DNA of 64,000 nt from Anaerolineae bacterium (lineage in GTDB: Bacteria > Chloroflexota > Anaerolineae > Aggregatilineales > UBA2796): contig JAHBVK010000034.1 in NCBI GenBank assembly GCA_019637555.1, forward strand, positions 1-64,000, given 5' to 3'. Positions 8,667-18,143 of the stretch are shown in pieces. The number at the start of each line of letters is the position of its first letter. Positions within the stretch are counted from its first letter, which is position 1. The notes under the pieces are model-generated. The model was not told the origin of the DNA and did not search any database. It saw only the letters and a list, made by a program, of their open reading frames with translations. The position numbers were made by a program, and so were the translations under genes.

Positions 8667-10799
8667 TCAATCGCTGCGGTCAATGGAAACAAGCCGGTTT
8701 TCTGAAGGCGCAAGTAACACAGTTAGACGAACAGGCTTAGGGAAATTTGCCGTTACGCTGACTTCCTTCTCGCTATCCGTTGGATTGTACAGCAGAAATT
8801 GACGACGTGCTGATGGGGGAAATGCACACAACTCCACACATGGAACATCCAGACTCAAACACAACACACTAGAATCGTCGACTTGTCCCAGCATATCGAA
8901 TAGCAGTGCGCTCCAGAAAACCTCGCCTGCGCCGTACAATTCCTTGCCGAGTGTCGCTGTATGAGGAAACTCAGCAGTTGCTAAATCTTCGTAAGGAATG
9001 TGCACACATGGACCCACACGCAATTCAGACGGCAGAAACGGATCAAAGAACGACAAATTGTGGTGACGTTGCAGGTTTACAAATGTCGCTAACAAACGCT
9101 TCAAACTGCTGTTGCCACGCAGCAACTCCGGAAAAGCGATCAAGCACTCAACATTCTCTTTGAATGCTGGATAGCACAACGAGGCACAGGCTTGAAACAT
9201 TCCACGAGGATCGTAGTAGGGAACACTAGGATCGGTATTCCAGTAGCCCATGCGTAACAGTAGCGTAATTAGGTCATCAGCAATCTCACTATAATGGTCA
9301 GCGCCCGTCACCTTCGCCAGATATCCTGCCGCCGCAGCACCGTAGGAGAGTTGTTGCGGCTCATGGGTAAGCTGTGCTGGCGATAGCTGCGCGATCACAC
9401 GGAGCGCTTGTGCTGCTTCCTCCAGATGTCCCTGCTCGCCAGATAATTGATAGGCGATCAGTTGTCCCGCGGCGTACATACCGCCCGTTGAAACATTTAG
9501 TAGACTTCCGCGTGGCAGCCAATCACCGGCATCAGCGAACAGAGGAAATAAATAGCCGACGTTGTGTGCTAACTTTCTGGCACCTTTCAGCACATCAAAG
9601 AAAATGTCGTGTAGGTTCGCATCGTTGCTGAGGTAAGCTACCCACGGCAACTTGATCAGCGCATTCTCGAAGAAATACCAAGTATCCATGAAGGTATCAC
9701 GAGAGCGCACAGGAAAGTGGTTGGCGAAGAAGTTCACATCGGGGCGATGGAATCTTTCGAGCGTTGCTCGCAAGCGCGCAATCAACTCATCTGCGCTATC
9801 TCTGAGGTCATGATTCTCCGGTAATGTTTGACGCCATAACAGCAGCGGTAGAAGGACATCTAGCTGCGTCATCAGTTCAAACCCTTGCTGTTGATCTCTA
9901 CCGACACGCGAACTGCCCGCTACATAAGCGCGCAATCCTTGTACACTGTCCGCTTCTATCCAGCAGGCTGGATTTTTCAAATCGATAAGCGTGCCTTCCG
10001 CCATCCGCTGCCACGTTGTATTTGCCAACCCAGAGACAATTGGTTGAGGGTCTAGTAGTGGTCCCACCGCTTCGATTAGACGGCGCTGCGCTTGCCACAG
10101 TGTTGGTGTGCGATCGTATCTGCGCTGTGTGAACCACCAGCGGAGTTTATGCTCTCCGGAAGGAAACTCGATTTTGCTATAGGCATCAACAGGTAACAGT
10201 CCAAATCCATAGCGATTGCCACCATCTATTGTGTAACTGAATACCTCACGCACCGTAAATTGACATAGGCGATATGGCAACCAAGTTAAGTTATCTGCTG
10301 GGAAATAGCAGATCGTCTCCAGCTTGGAAGCATCATCGTAGAGATAGCCAGCAGGTAGATCGTTGCCAGACAATCCCTGTTGATTTGTCGTTGGTGCCCG
10401 GAGGATCGTCTGTCGCCATGTATGCGCCTGCCGATCATCTAGTCGATCTAAGGTGCCGAGCCACAGCAGAGGCACAGGATTCAGAGTAATCGGTTTGTCC
10501 ACGGTCAATTCGGTAGTTACCCAGAAACCACCCGTCTGCGGTGTCAATCGCGTTTGCCAATGACATTCATTAGTGGCGCCGCTAAGTATCAATTCTTCAG
10601 CGGTGGAGGTATGGGCTGAATCAATCAACCCTTGTATTGGAGTGGCTGTGTTGAGAGCATCACTGCCGCGTTGCCATGCATTGTTGGCGTAGACTTCAGT
10701 GGTGAACCGATAGCCTGTTTCACCACCGTAACTCAACACGACTTTCAAAGCGTTGCTAGTTATCGAAGCATTATCTGCTAAAAAGTCCGGCAAAGGCAT
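8667..10799 (-). CDS. Large (alpha/alpha)-toroid glycosidase-like protein, unknown specificity
   Basis: The 710-residue protein has no signal peptide, so it is probably cytoplasmic. The N-terminal ~230 residues look beta-rich. The middle (about 250-600) has repeating helical pairs with aromatic, Asp and Gly-rich turns (FMDTWYFFENALIKLPW, DAGDWLPRGSLLNVSTGG, GYWNTDPSVPYYDPRGMFQ), which fits an (alpha/alpha)6 glycoside hydrolase fold. The C-terminus is a short beta domain (RRQFLLYNPTDSEKEVSVTANF). I do not recognise the family. It lies upstream of a GH130 gene and is divergent from a LacI regulator, so it probably acts on the imported oligosaccharide. Confidence 0.65.
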   Translation of the reverse strand: MPLPDFLADNASITSNALKVVLSYGGETGYRFTTEVYANNAWQRGSDALNTATPIQGLIDSAHTSTAEELILSGATNECHWQTRLTPQTGGFWVTTELTVDKPITLNPVPLLWLGTLDRLDDRQAHTWRQTILRAPTTNQQGLSGNDLPAGYLYDDASKLETICYFPADNLTWLPYRLCQFTVREVFSYTIDGGNRYGFGLLPVDAYSKIEFPSGEHKLRWWFTQRRYDRTPTLWQAQRRLIEAVGPLLDPQPIVSGLANTTWQRMAEGTLIDLKNPACWIEADSVQGLRAYVAGSSRVGRDQQQGFELMTQLDVLLPLLLWRQTLPENHDLRDSADELIARLRATLERFHRPDVNFFANHFPVRSRDTFMDTWYFFENALIKLPWVAYLSNDANLHDIFFDVLKGARKLAHNVGYLFPLFADAGDWLPRGSLLNVSTGGMYAAGQLIAYQLSGEQGHLEEAAQALRVIAQLSPAQLTHEPQQLSYGAAAAGYLAKVTGADHYSEIADDLITLLLRMGYWNTDPSVPYYDPRGMFQACASLCYPAFKENVECLIAFPELLRGNSSLKRLLATFVNLQRHHNLSFFDPFLPSELRVGPCVHIPYEDLATAEFPHTATLGKELYGAGEVFWSALLFDMLGQVDDSSVLCLSLDVPCVELCAFPPSARRQFLLYNPTDSEKEVSVTANFPKPVRLTVLLAPSENRLVSIDRSD

Positions 10800-10826
10800 A
10801 TTGGAGTTACCTCAACCGAGTATGAG

Positions 10827-10966
10827 GAGTTGTTCTAATCCCGCTTCCTAACCCCGCCTCTAGCTTTACTACGAAGATGGTAGTACGACGAAATCTAGGG
10901 TTGTAGATCGATGTGCTCCCCGATATGAAAGCAGAGACGAGGTCAGGAAGCGAGATTAAGCAACTC
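10827..10966. repeat. 140-bp MITE-like imperfect inverted-repeat element
   Basis: Arms of about 40 nt (10827-10868 and 10927-10966) are reverse complements with few mismatches. Most mismatches are transitions (shared core CGCTTCCT, flanked by GAGTTG, TAATC, ACC and CTCT). The loop holds a smaller hairpin, TACTAC-N7-GTAGTA. The right end stops 2 bp before the -35 box of the lacI promoter. There is no obvious target-site duplication. It may be a mobile miniature element or a large regulatory hairpin between the divergent sugar genes. Confidence 0.6.
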
Positions 10967-10968
10967 TC

Positions 10969-11029
10969 TTGACAGTAATTTTGAAACACTTTATCATGGA
11001 CGTAACATTTACGCAAGCGGTTACGTAAC
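10969..11029 (+). promoter_or_regulatory. lacI-family gene promoter with GTTACG/CGTAAC repeats
   Basis: TTGACA (10969-10974) is followed after exactly 17 bp by TATCAT (10992-10997), a near-consensus promoter. Right after it come CGTAAC (11001-11006), GTTACG (11020-11025) and CGTAAC (11024-11029). The last two make the 10-bp palindrome GTTACGTAAC at 11020-11029. This is a fitting autoregulatory LacI operator and could also control the divergent glycosidase genes. Confidence 0.55.
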
Positions 11030-11100
11030 GGTTTCGTAGTATATCCAAGTCCGCGCTGCGTCGTTTCGTTCAATAAATCATTAAGCACTTTTTGTGAAAT

Positions 11101-12132
11101 ATGCCTTCTATTGCCAAGCTAATTGCCGAATCTCTTGATACCTCCGTTGCTTCAGTCTCCCGTGCACTCAACGATCAGCCGGGGGTGAGCGAGGAATTGC
11201 GTAAGCGCATCCTCGAAAAAGCGCGTGAGTTCAACTGGGCACCCAACAATGCCGCGCGTGGGCTAGCCACGGCGCAATCATTCGGCATTGGCTTCTTTGT
11301 CGCAGATAAGCCTGGACTTTCTGCCACCACAGATCCTTTCTATGGTGAAATCATGCATGGCGTTGAGCAGGCATTGGCGCGAACCAACTACCATCTCACG
11401 GTAGCTAGTCTGACGCCGGACATCGTGAACAAACCCGCGAATTTCCGCTTTGCGCGGGAACGCCGCATTGACGCGATGGTGCTGGCTGGACCGGACATTC
11501 CCTCTGATTTCATCCTAGCGATGATTCAAACCGAGTTGCCCGTTGTACTAGTCGATAACCAACTGGAACACTTTCCAACCCACAGCATCGACAGTGATGA
11601 CGAGGGCGGTGCTTATCGTGCAGCGCGTTATCTGCTGGAGCACGGACACCGACACATCGGCATCTTGTCAGGTCCGGCGACCTGGGCGAGTAACCGTTTG
11701 CGCGTGGAGGGCTATCAAAGAGCATTCCAAGAAGCTGGACTAGAAACACCTGTCGCACACGTTGAGCGCACTACAATCGACTCCGGACAGGAAGCATTCC
11801 GACAACTGATTGCCGCTGCGCCAGAAGTCACCGCGATTTGTGCTGTTAATGACTCGATGGCGCTAGGCGCTATTCGTGGTGCCCGGAGCATTGGCTGGCA
11901 AGTTCCGCGCGATCTTTCCGTCATCGGTTTCGACAATATCCAGTGGGCAGAGATGAGTGATCCCCCACTAACAACGTTGGATGTGCCTAAGCGGCAGTTG
12001 GGAGTTGAGGCGGCGCGACGCATCCTCGACTTGCTAGAAACACCAGACTTAGCGCCCACCCATTTGATCGTCTCAGTGCGACTTATCGAGCGCGGCAGTG
12101 TCGGCAGTCCGCGTCTAGGCAACAACCAATGA
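11101..12132 (+). CDS. LacI-family transcriptional regulator
   Basis: The 343-residue repressor has an N-terminal LacI helix-turn-helix (IAKLIAESLDTSVASVSRALN, then GVSEELRKRILEKAREFNW and the hinge NNAARGLAT). A periplasmic-binding-protein-like sugar sensor domain fills the rest (DAMVLAGPDI, SIDSDDEGGAYRAARYLLEHGHRHIGIL, TAICAVNDSMALGAIRGAR, PRDLSVIGFDNI, TTLDVPKRQLG). It stands between the divergent glycosidase pair and the sugar ABC importer, so it probably represses both until the sugar or its phosphate binds. The start at 11101 is set by the conserved N-terminal MPSIAKLI; the Shine-Dalgarno is weak. Confidence 0.93.
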   Translation: MPSIAKLIAESLDTSVASVSRALNDQPGVSEELRKRILEKAREFNWAPNNAARGLATAQSFGIGFFVADKPGLSATTDPFYGEIMHGVEQALARTNYHLTVASLTPDIVNKPANFRFARERRIDAMVLAGPDIPSDFILAMIQTELPVVLVDNQLEHFPTHSIDSDDEGGAYRAARYLLEHGHRHIGILSGPATWASNRLRVEGYQRAFQEAGLETPVAHVERTTIDSGQEAFRQLIAAAPEVTAICAVNDSMALGAIRGARSIGWQVPRDLSVIGFDNIQWAEMSDPPLTTLDVPKRQLGVEAARRILDLLETPDLAPTHLIVSVRLIERGSVGSPRLGNNQ

Positions 12133-12243
12133 GGGAGGTGATGCACATCAACTTCGCTATAAGTTGATCAAGCTTCGTGAACCATAGTAGCGGCGGATGG
12201 CACCCATGCCGCCGGATTGAATATTCTTAGTTGGAGGAAAATC

Positions 12244-13509
12244 ATGAAGACTCGCCGTTTACTTGTTCTGCTTGCTGTGACGCTCCTGCTGATCCCAGCA
12301 CTCTCTGCGCTCACAGTCGCGCACGCGCAAAAAGTGCAAATTCGCATGTCTACTTGGGCGGGCGTGAATGAAGCTGCCGAACTGCAAACGATTCTGGACA
12401 AGATCAATGCAGAGAATTCGGACTTCGAGATCATCCACGAGCCAATCCCCAGTGACTATATGACGCAGGTCAAGACACAGCTTGCTGGTAACACCGCCGC
12501 CGATCTGTACTGGATTGGTAACGAAGACTTGGCACTGGCGGCTGAGGGTGTATTCCTGCCGTTGACTGAATGCCTCGCCAATGCGCCAGAGAAGAGTGCG
12601 GGCGATGTCAATGACTATTATCCTGACATCATCTCTACGGCGACTCAAGATGGTGTTGTTTATGGTCTACCATGGATTGCTCAGCCTGTGGTTGTGTACT
12701 ACAACCGCGCGCTATTCGATGCTGCTGGTATTGAGTACCCGAAGGCTGGTTGGACATGGGACGATTTCATGTCTAACGCCAAGGCACTGACCAAAGACCT
12801 TGACGGTGATGGTAAGACTGATCAGTGGGGTTTTACTGCCAATGGCTGGCCCCCACCGCAGATGTTCGTATGGCAGGCAGGTGGTGAAGTCATCAGTGAG
12901 GATCACCTGTCCTCCCCAATCGACAGTCCCGAGGCGATTGAAGCGATCAAGTTCTATCTATCGCTGGCTTATAACCCCGAAGTTTCACCATCCCTAGATA
13001 TCATTAACGAGCAAGGCTTTGATGCCATGTTCCGTGCAGGCAAAGTTGCCATGTTTATGGGTGGCGCTGCCGATGGTCTGGACTTTGAAGTCGAGAACGT
13101 CAGCGTCGTGAGCGTACCTGTGAACCCCAACACCAAAGATGGCACTACCTTCGCGTGGACTGCCAGCACGGTGATCTCCGCTAACACACAGAATCCAGAG
13201 CTGGCTTGCAAGGCGCTGCTTGCCGTAACTGAAGGTATTCAGAGCTGGAAGATTGTGTCACCGCGCATTTCTCAAAGCACAGTTGAGCATCTAGTTGCTT
13301 CAGCGCCCAAGAAGGAAGCGAGCGCCGAAGCGATCATCGCGGCTGTTCCGAGTATGCGCGCGTTTGCCATCATCCCCAAGTTGGGAGCATGGAACGACGT
13401 CTTCTGGAATAAGTTTATGACCCCACTGCTGAATAAGGAAACTGATAAGACCGTAGAAGAGCTGGCGGCTGAAGTCCGTCCGCTGTTGGATGCGGCACTG
13501 AATAACTAA
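12244..13509 (+). CDS. ABC sugar transporter, extracellular solute-binding protein
   Basis: The 421-residue protein is a family 1 extracellular solute-binding protein. It has a Sec signal (KTRRLL, hydrophobic core, AHA-QK cut near residue 29) and lacks a lipobox cysteine, which is unusual for an organism that usually anchors such proteins. Motifs are IRMSTWAG at the mature start, AADLYWIGNEDLALAAEGVFLPLT, GLPWIAQPVVVYYNRALFDAAGI and the Ca-loop-like DLDGDGKTDQWGF. The ATG at 12244 has TTGGAGG 8 nt upstream, so the earlier ATG at 12217 is not used. The two permease genes follow, after a hairpin at 13522-13553. Confidence 0.92.
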   Translation: MKTRRLLVLLAVTLLLIPALSALTVAHAQKVQIRMSTWAGVNEAAELQTILDKINAENSDFEIIHEPIPSDYMTQVKTQLAGNTAADLYWIGNEDLALAAEGVFLPLTECLANAPEKSAGDVNDYYPDIISTATQDGVVYGLPWIAQPVVVYYNRALFDAAGIEYPKAGWTWDDFMSNAKALTKDLDGDGKTDQWGFTANGWPPPQMFVWQAGGEVISEDHLSSPIDSPEAIEAIKFYLSLAYNPEVSPSLDIINEQGFDAMFRAGKVAMFMGGAADGLDFEVENVSVVSVPVNPNTKDGTTFAWTASTVISANTQNPELACKALLAVTEGIQSWKIVSPRISQSTVEHLVASAPKKEASAEAIIAAVPSMRAFAIIPKLGAWNDVFWNKFMTPLLNKETDKTVEELAAEVRPLLDAALNN

Positions 13510-13521
13510 CCATAGCTAGTA

Positions 13522-13553
13522 GTAGAGGGATGGATGCATATTCGTCCCTCTAC
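13522..13553 (+). terminator. Intercistronic stem-loop after the binding-protein gene
   Basis: GTAGAGGGA pairs perfectly with TCCCTCTAC (13545-13553) over a 14-nt loop, 13 nt after the binding-protein stop. No strong T-run follows, so it probably slows mRNA decay or partly terminates. That would give more binding protein than permease, as is common in these operons. Confidence 0.5.
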
Positions 13554-13611
13554 CATTTCCCCGCTACTGATACGCTGATCCGCGCTGCATGAATGCAGAA
13601 GGGAAAAGCTC

Positions 13612-14733
13612 ATGGATCCCGGTGTTATTGGTTCTTACGTTCCCACATTTATCCGCTATATTCTGGTGGCGGTAGGACTTCTCATCGTCATTTACGGTAT
13701 CTATAAACTGCAAGTGATGTTGGGTGTCAAAAGGGAAGCGGCTACGGGCAGAGCCTTAGTTATGCCGTGGGTGATCGGCTTCTTGATCTTCCAGCTATTC
13801 CCCATTGGCGCATCGCTGTATCTAAGTTTTACGCAATACAACTTATTCAAGGCGCCAGAATGGATTGGTACTAAGAATTTTCAAGACCTTTTTGCCATAC
13901 AAGCCGCTGGACTCTCTTCCAGAGATCAGCGCACTTCTGACGCCATACAAGTAGGCTACGAAGAGGTTGTACGCATCGAAATTGGTGACGGTGGCTTCGT
14001 CATCGGTGCCAAGCAAGCCCGGTTCTGGCGCTCGATCCGGCTGACGCTGCTGTATGCCTTCATCTCTGTTCCGTTGGGCTTGGCAGGCGCACTGGGCGTG
14101 GCATTGCTGCTCAATCAGAATGTGCGCGGTTTAGGAATCTGGCGTGTACTCTACTATATGCCCGCCATCTTGCCTGCAGTAGCGACGGCGTTGCTGTGGC
14201 GCTGGATCTTCTCGACATCGGGATTACTCAACGGCGTGTTATCGCCTTTTTATACGTTGTTTAACATCGAGACTCCGCGCTGGTTCACCGACCCGCAGTT
14301 AGCGCTGCCTGCCTTCATCATCATTGGCTTGTGGGGTGTGTTTGGTGCGAATTCGGTGGTGCTGCTGGCGGGGTTGAAGGGCATTCCAAAAGAGTTGTAC
14401 GAATCAGCTTCTATTGATGGCGCTGGGGAATGGGCAAAATTCCGCCATGTCACACTGCCCATGCTAAGTCCGTCATTGTTTTACAACCTCGTTGTCTCCA
14501 CAATCGCCGCGATCCAGTTGTTCGAGATCGCCGCCTTCATTCCGCTGCCAGAAAGTGCGGGAACTTTCCTCAACTGGTTGATCTACCGCGAGGCATTTGA
14601 GTTCCGCCGTATGGGACTTGCCTCTGCGATGGGCTGGATCATGTTGTTGATCATCCTAGCGCTGACCATGTTGATCTTCCGTTCGTCTGAAGCGTGGGTG
14701 TTCTATCAGGACAGTCGAGAGGAGGCAACCTGA
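13612..14733 (+). CDS. ABC sugar transporter permease (MalF-like)
   Basis: The 373-residue membrane protein has an N-terminal extra helix (residues 10-32), then the six-helix permease core. The ATPase-contact EAA loop is seen as [21 protein letters not shown] (about 263-283). A ~50-residue periplasmic insertion (residues about 85-135, containing [17 protein letters not shown]) makes it longer than the usual ~300. AAGGGA precedes the ATG. It pairs with the next permease, starting 2 nt after its stop. No ATPase gene lies nearby, so a shared MsmX-type ATPase encoded elsewhere is inferred. Confidence 0.93.
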   Translation: MDPGVIGSYVPTFIRYILVAVGLLIVIYGIYKLQVMLGVKREAATGRALVMPWVIGFLIFQLFPIGASLYLSFTQYNLFKAPEWIGTKNFQDLFAIQAAGLSSRDQRTSDAIQVGYEEVVRIEIGDGGFVIGAKQARFWRSIRLTLLYAFISVPLGLAGALGVALLLNQNVRGLGIWRVLYYMPAILPAVATALLWRWIFSTSGLLNGVLSPFYTLFNIETPRWFTDPQLALPAFIIIGLWGVFGANSVVLLAGLKGIPKELYESASIDGAGEWAKFRHVTLPMLSPSLFYNLVVSTIAAIQLFEIAAFIPLPESAGTFLNWLIYREAFEFRRMGLASAMGWIMLLIILALTMLIFRSSEAWVFYQDSREEAT

Positions 14734-14735
14734 TC

Positions 14736-15653
14736 ATGTCCGCACAAAATGTTGCTCGTGCCAGCTTGTTAGCCGATCCTTCTCCGGGTATTCAGCGACG
14801 GTTCGCCATTCGCCAAGCGATCATCTATGCGCTGCTGCTGTTCGGCGCGGCATTGGTACTGTTACCCTTTGCATGGATGATCTCGACCTCGCTCAAGACA
14901 CCGGATCAGTTGTTCACAACGACAATCGAGCTGATACCTAGACCAGCAGCGCCTGCGAACTACATTGACGTGTGGACGAAAATGTCTTCCATCGCGCCGG
15001 GAATGACCTTCTGGCGCATCATTGGCAATACCCTATTCATTACCGTACTGGCGATGTTCGGCGAAATCATGAGCGCATCGCTAGTAGCATATGGATTCGC
15101 GCGCTTCCGGTGGAGAGGACGGAATACACTATTCGCGATTATGCTGGCGACAGTGATGATCCCCGGCATTATTACGCGTATTCCGGCATTTCTGTTGTGG
15201 AAGCAAATTGGATTGTTGAACTCATATGATCCGCTGACTTGGCCCTCGTTATTCGCGTGGGGTCCGTTGTACGTCTTCCTAATGCGCCAGTTCTTCCTCT
15301 CAATCCCACGTGAGATTGAAGAAGCAGCGTTGATCGATGGGGCAAGTACCCCGCAGATCTATTGGCACATCATGCTGCCGCTGATCCGCCCGATTATGCT
15401 GGCAATCGGCGTGCTGTCGTTTCAAGGTAACTGGAACAACTTTCAAGGTCCGTTGCTTTACCTGACGACCACACAAACCTTCCCACTGGCGCTGGTGGTG
15501 CGTTTCTTCGATCAGTCACTGTCAAAGGAAGCCCCGCAGTGGCATTACATGATGGCGCTGACGACGATGATGGCGATCCCGATTTTAATCATCTATTTCC
15601 TCGCGCAGAAGCAGTTCTTAGAGGGGATCAATGTGGGCGCAGTGAAGGGATAA
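14736..15653 (+). CDS. ABC sugar transporter permease (MalG-like)
   Basis: The 305-residue protein has six hydrophobic helices. The N-terminal region reads FAIRQAIIYALLLFGAALVLLPFAWMISTSLKT, typical of carbohydrate ABC permease 2, and the EAA loop is EEAALIDGASTPQIYWHIMLP. It forms the channel with the preceding permease. I chose the ATG at 14736, with GAGGAGG just upstream, over the GTG at 14694. Its stop lies 37 nt before the secreted 811-aa protein, which suggests the same transcript. Confidence 0.93.
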   Translation: MSAQNVARASLLADPSPGIQRRFAIRQAIIYALLLFGAALVLLPFAWMISTSLKTPDQLFTTTIELIPRPAAPANYIDVWTKMSSIAPGMTFWRIIGNTLFITVLAMFGEIMSASLVAYGFARFRWRGRNTLFAIMLATVMIPGIITRIPAFLLWKQIGLLNSYDPLTWPSLFAWGPLYVFLMRQFFLSIPREIEEAALIDGASTPQIYWHIMLPLIRPIMLAIGVLSFQGNWNNFQGPLLYLTTTQTFPLALVVRFFDQSLSKEAPQWHYMMALTTMMAIPILIIYFLAQKQFLEGINVGAVKG

Positions 15654-15690
15654 AACCATTCGAGTAATCCTTTTTAGAGGTATTGAGTCC

Positions 15691-18126
15691 ATGATTGCTG
15701 GAAATAGATTTCGAGTTGTATTGTGTTTCGCACTCATTTGCGGGTTATTGATGCCGATGATGGCGAGTGAATCGGTAAAGGCACAGAGTACGACCTCGCT
15801 GGTGAATGTCGATCACCTGCGCTTTCTGACTGAGCCAGTAACGGTAGATGGGCGAGAGATGGCAATCGTGCATATCTACTCGGAAGTGCCGGACTACCAA
15901 TGGGTTGATGCGGCAGGTGAGGGGATCAGCGCAATAGACGACGTGGCACGTGCTGCCGTCGTCTACCTGACCGAATACGAGCGCACCAAAGATGCGGCGA
16001 TGCTCGATCTGGCGCGGCAGTGTCTCGAATTCGTGCGCTACATGCAAGCACCTGATGGTGAGTTCTACAACTTCGTGTTCACTCGTGAAGGTGAAATCAA
16101 CAAGACGGGCAACACCAGCTACAAGAGCCTGACGTGGTGGGCGATGCGAGCGTTGTGGTCGCTTGGTGAAGGCGTGCGGGTACTCGACCCGGTAGATAAG
16201 GCTTTTGCCGATGAACTGGCGGAGGCGTATCTGCTGACCGAAACCGCAATCGGCAAGGTGATGGGTAACTACGGCGAGTACAAGGAACTGCATGGCTACA
16301 AAATTCCAGCGTGGCTACCCAACGAAGCGGCGGATTCCTCCAGCATCGGGCTACTAGGCATGGCGGCGTACTATCAAGCGCGTCCGAACGAGGTGACGGC
16401 AGAAGTGATGACCAAGATAGCGGATGGCGTAGCGGCGTATCGCTTGGGCAATCATTACGCTTATCCATTTGGGATGCACCCGGTTTCCGCTAGTGCGCCG
16501 GGAAATTGGCATGACTGGGGTGCACACATGGTAGACGGCTTGGCGAAGGCGGGTATGGCGCTAGATCGGCAGGACTGGATCGCTTCCGCCGCCGCGGAGG
16601 CAGATTCTTTCTTCCTGCGACAGTTAGTGCTGGAACGCTTCCGCGATATGGGCGTCGTGCCAGATCGGTTGGGGCAAATCGCTTACGGCACGAACATGAT
16701 CGTGCAAGGATATATGTCTCTATATAAGGCGACGGGTGAGGAACGCTACGCCAAGTATGCCGGATTAGCAGCAAGCTGGTACTTCGGCAACAACATGGCG
16801 GGCGTGCAGATGTACGATCCGGCGACAGGGCGCGTATTCGACGGCATTAGTGGTCCGGTGGAATGGCGGGTGAACCGCAATTCTGGTGCGGAATCGACCA
16901 TTGAGGGCTTGATGTCGCTGCAAGCGGTGGCGGACGTGCCACCGGCGGTTGAGTACATGAATGCCAAGACGACTACTGGATCGCAGTGGCTCATCAAGCA
17001 GGCGGAAGAAGGCAGACGCGCCAGCGGCGAGCCGATCTACTTTCGTGGGACATGGACAGGCGAGGCAAACATCAGCGGCGGACGCTATGTAGGCTTAGGC
17101 GCTGGTGATGTGATGGAACTCGATGTCGACATCACTGCGCCGGGTGACTATCTGGTGTACGCCGCGAACATGCGGCAGCCGGGACAAAACGCACAGGAGA
17201 CGGCACGCGCCTTACAGACCAACAGCGCACCAACGATTGACGCCAAGCTGGACGAGTGGGCGACGGTGCCGATGTTGAGCGCCAATACGCGAAAGCAGTT
17301 CTTGCGCGGGGTCAATTTCTGGCAAGGTGCGGATGTAGATAGCCACGATGTGCAGCTATTGTGGGATGCCGACAAACTGTACATGGCGGTGCAGGTGCGC
17401 GACCCTGAGCATGTGCAGAACTACACTACCAGCAACGTATGGCACGATGATGCGCTGTGGGTCTATGTGAGCGAAGGTCCGAACGCGCAAAGTCTGGCAA
17501 CCAAGTTCACGCTGGCGCAGACTCCAGATGGTACGCAGGTGTGGAACTGGACGAACAGCGGATTCGTTCGCGGCGCGGAAGCGGCATGGCAAGCCACTGA
17601 TAACGGCTACATCTTCGAGGTGTCGCTACCGTGGAAATCTATCGGATTCGATGCCGCACCAAGCGATCAGACGATTGGCTTGGAGGTGGGGCGCAGCGTA
17701 GGCGGCAACTCGTTCATGGACTTGACCGGACGCGATCCTGACATCGCCAGCAATCTGCTGCCCGTAGAGATTAGCGAGGGAGAGCAGGCGGATGCGGGTG
17801 AAGGCAGCGCTCCGCAGATCGGCTTCCGCGTAGAGATGACCGACACAGACGCCGCACCAGTGGTGGTAGAGCAGAGTGTATCGCCCGATTACGAGTACCT
17901 GTGGCTCGATCTGGTGTGGAAGAGTCCCGTATTCCTGAGCAAGGGCAGCCATGTGCTGCGCTACAGCTTTGCTGGCGCTGGTAATGCCGGAGATAACGCC
18001 GTAAGCAAGATCGACGCCTTCTACTTGCAGCCCGCTATCCTGCGACGCGAGTTCACGCTGGCAGATGGCAAGACCGTCACGCTGACCTACAACACACTAT
18101 CGGGGAGCAGCGGACTGACGGAGTAG
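15691..18126 (+). CDS. Secreted multidomain protein: (alpha/alpha)-toroid, CBM-like and CBM9-like modules
   Basis: This 811-residue protein starts with a Sec signal peptide (residues 1-32, cut near VKA-QS). Residues about 50-420 look like an (alpha/alpha) toroid of the glycosidase/epimerase kind (WWAMRALWSLGEG, NWHDWGAHMVDGLAKAG). About 445-500 begin a beta-sandwich like CBM35/CBM6. About 515-695 read as a CBM9/DOMON-type sugar-binding module (APTIDAKLDEW, DSHDVQLLWDADKLYMAVQVRD, WHDDALWVYVSE). About 720-790 look like the second half of the CBM35-like sandwich. It would act outside the cell on the polysaccharide whose products the importer takes up. The catalytic class is not identified. Confidence 0.7.
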   Translation: MIAGNRFRVVLCFALICGLLMPMMASESVKAQSTTSLVNVDHLRFLTEPVTVDGREMAIVHIYSEVPDYQWVDAAGEGISAIDDVARAAVVYLTEYERTKDAAMLDLARQCLEFVRYMQAPDGEFYNFVFTREGEINKTGNTSYKSLTWWAMRALWSLGEGVRVLDPVDKAFADELAEAYLLTETAIGKVMGNYGEYKELHGYKIPAWLPNEAADSSSIGLLGMAAYYQARPNEVTAEVMTKIADGVAAYRLGNHYAYPFGMHPVSASAPGNWHDWGAHMVDGLAKAGMALDRQDWIASAAAEADSFFLRQLVLERFRDMGVVPDRLGQIAYGTNMIVQGYMSLYKATGEERYAKYAGLAASWYFGNNMAGVQMYDPATGRVFDGISGPVEWRVNRNSGAESTIEGLMSLQAVADVPPAVEYMNAKTTTGSQWLIKQAEEGRRASGEPIYFRGTWTGEANISGGRYVGLGAGDVMELDVDITAPGDYLVYAANMRQPGQNAQETARALQTNSAPTIDAKLDEWATVPMLSANTRKQFLRGVNFWQGADVDSHDVQLLWDADKLYMAVQVRDPEHVQNYTTSNVWHDDALWVYVSEGPNAQSLATKFTLAQTPDGTQVWNWTNSGFVRGAEAAWQATDNGYIFEVSLPWKSIGFDAAPSDQTIGLEVGRSVGGNSFMDLTGRDPDIASNLLPVEISEGEQADAGEGSAPQIGFRVEMTDTDAAPVVVEQSVSPDYEYLWLDLVWKSPVFLSKGSHVLRYSFAGAGNAGDNAVSKIDAFYLQPAILRREFTLADGKTVTLTYNTLSGSSGLTE

Positions 18127-18143
18127 CTCGACAGAATTTTCCG

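Noticed and set aside
12192..12213. Imperfect hairpin between the lacI gene and the binding-protein gene (GGCGGATGG with CCATGCCGCC).
   Set aside because: Single bulged stem with no T-run; too weak to call a terminator.
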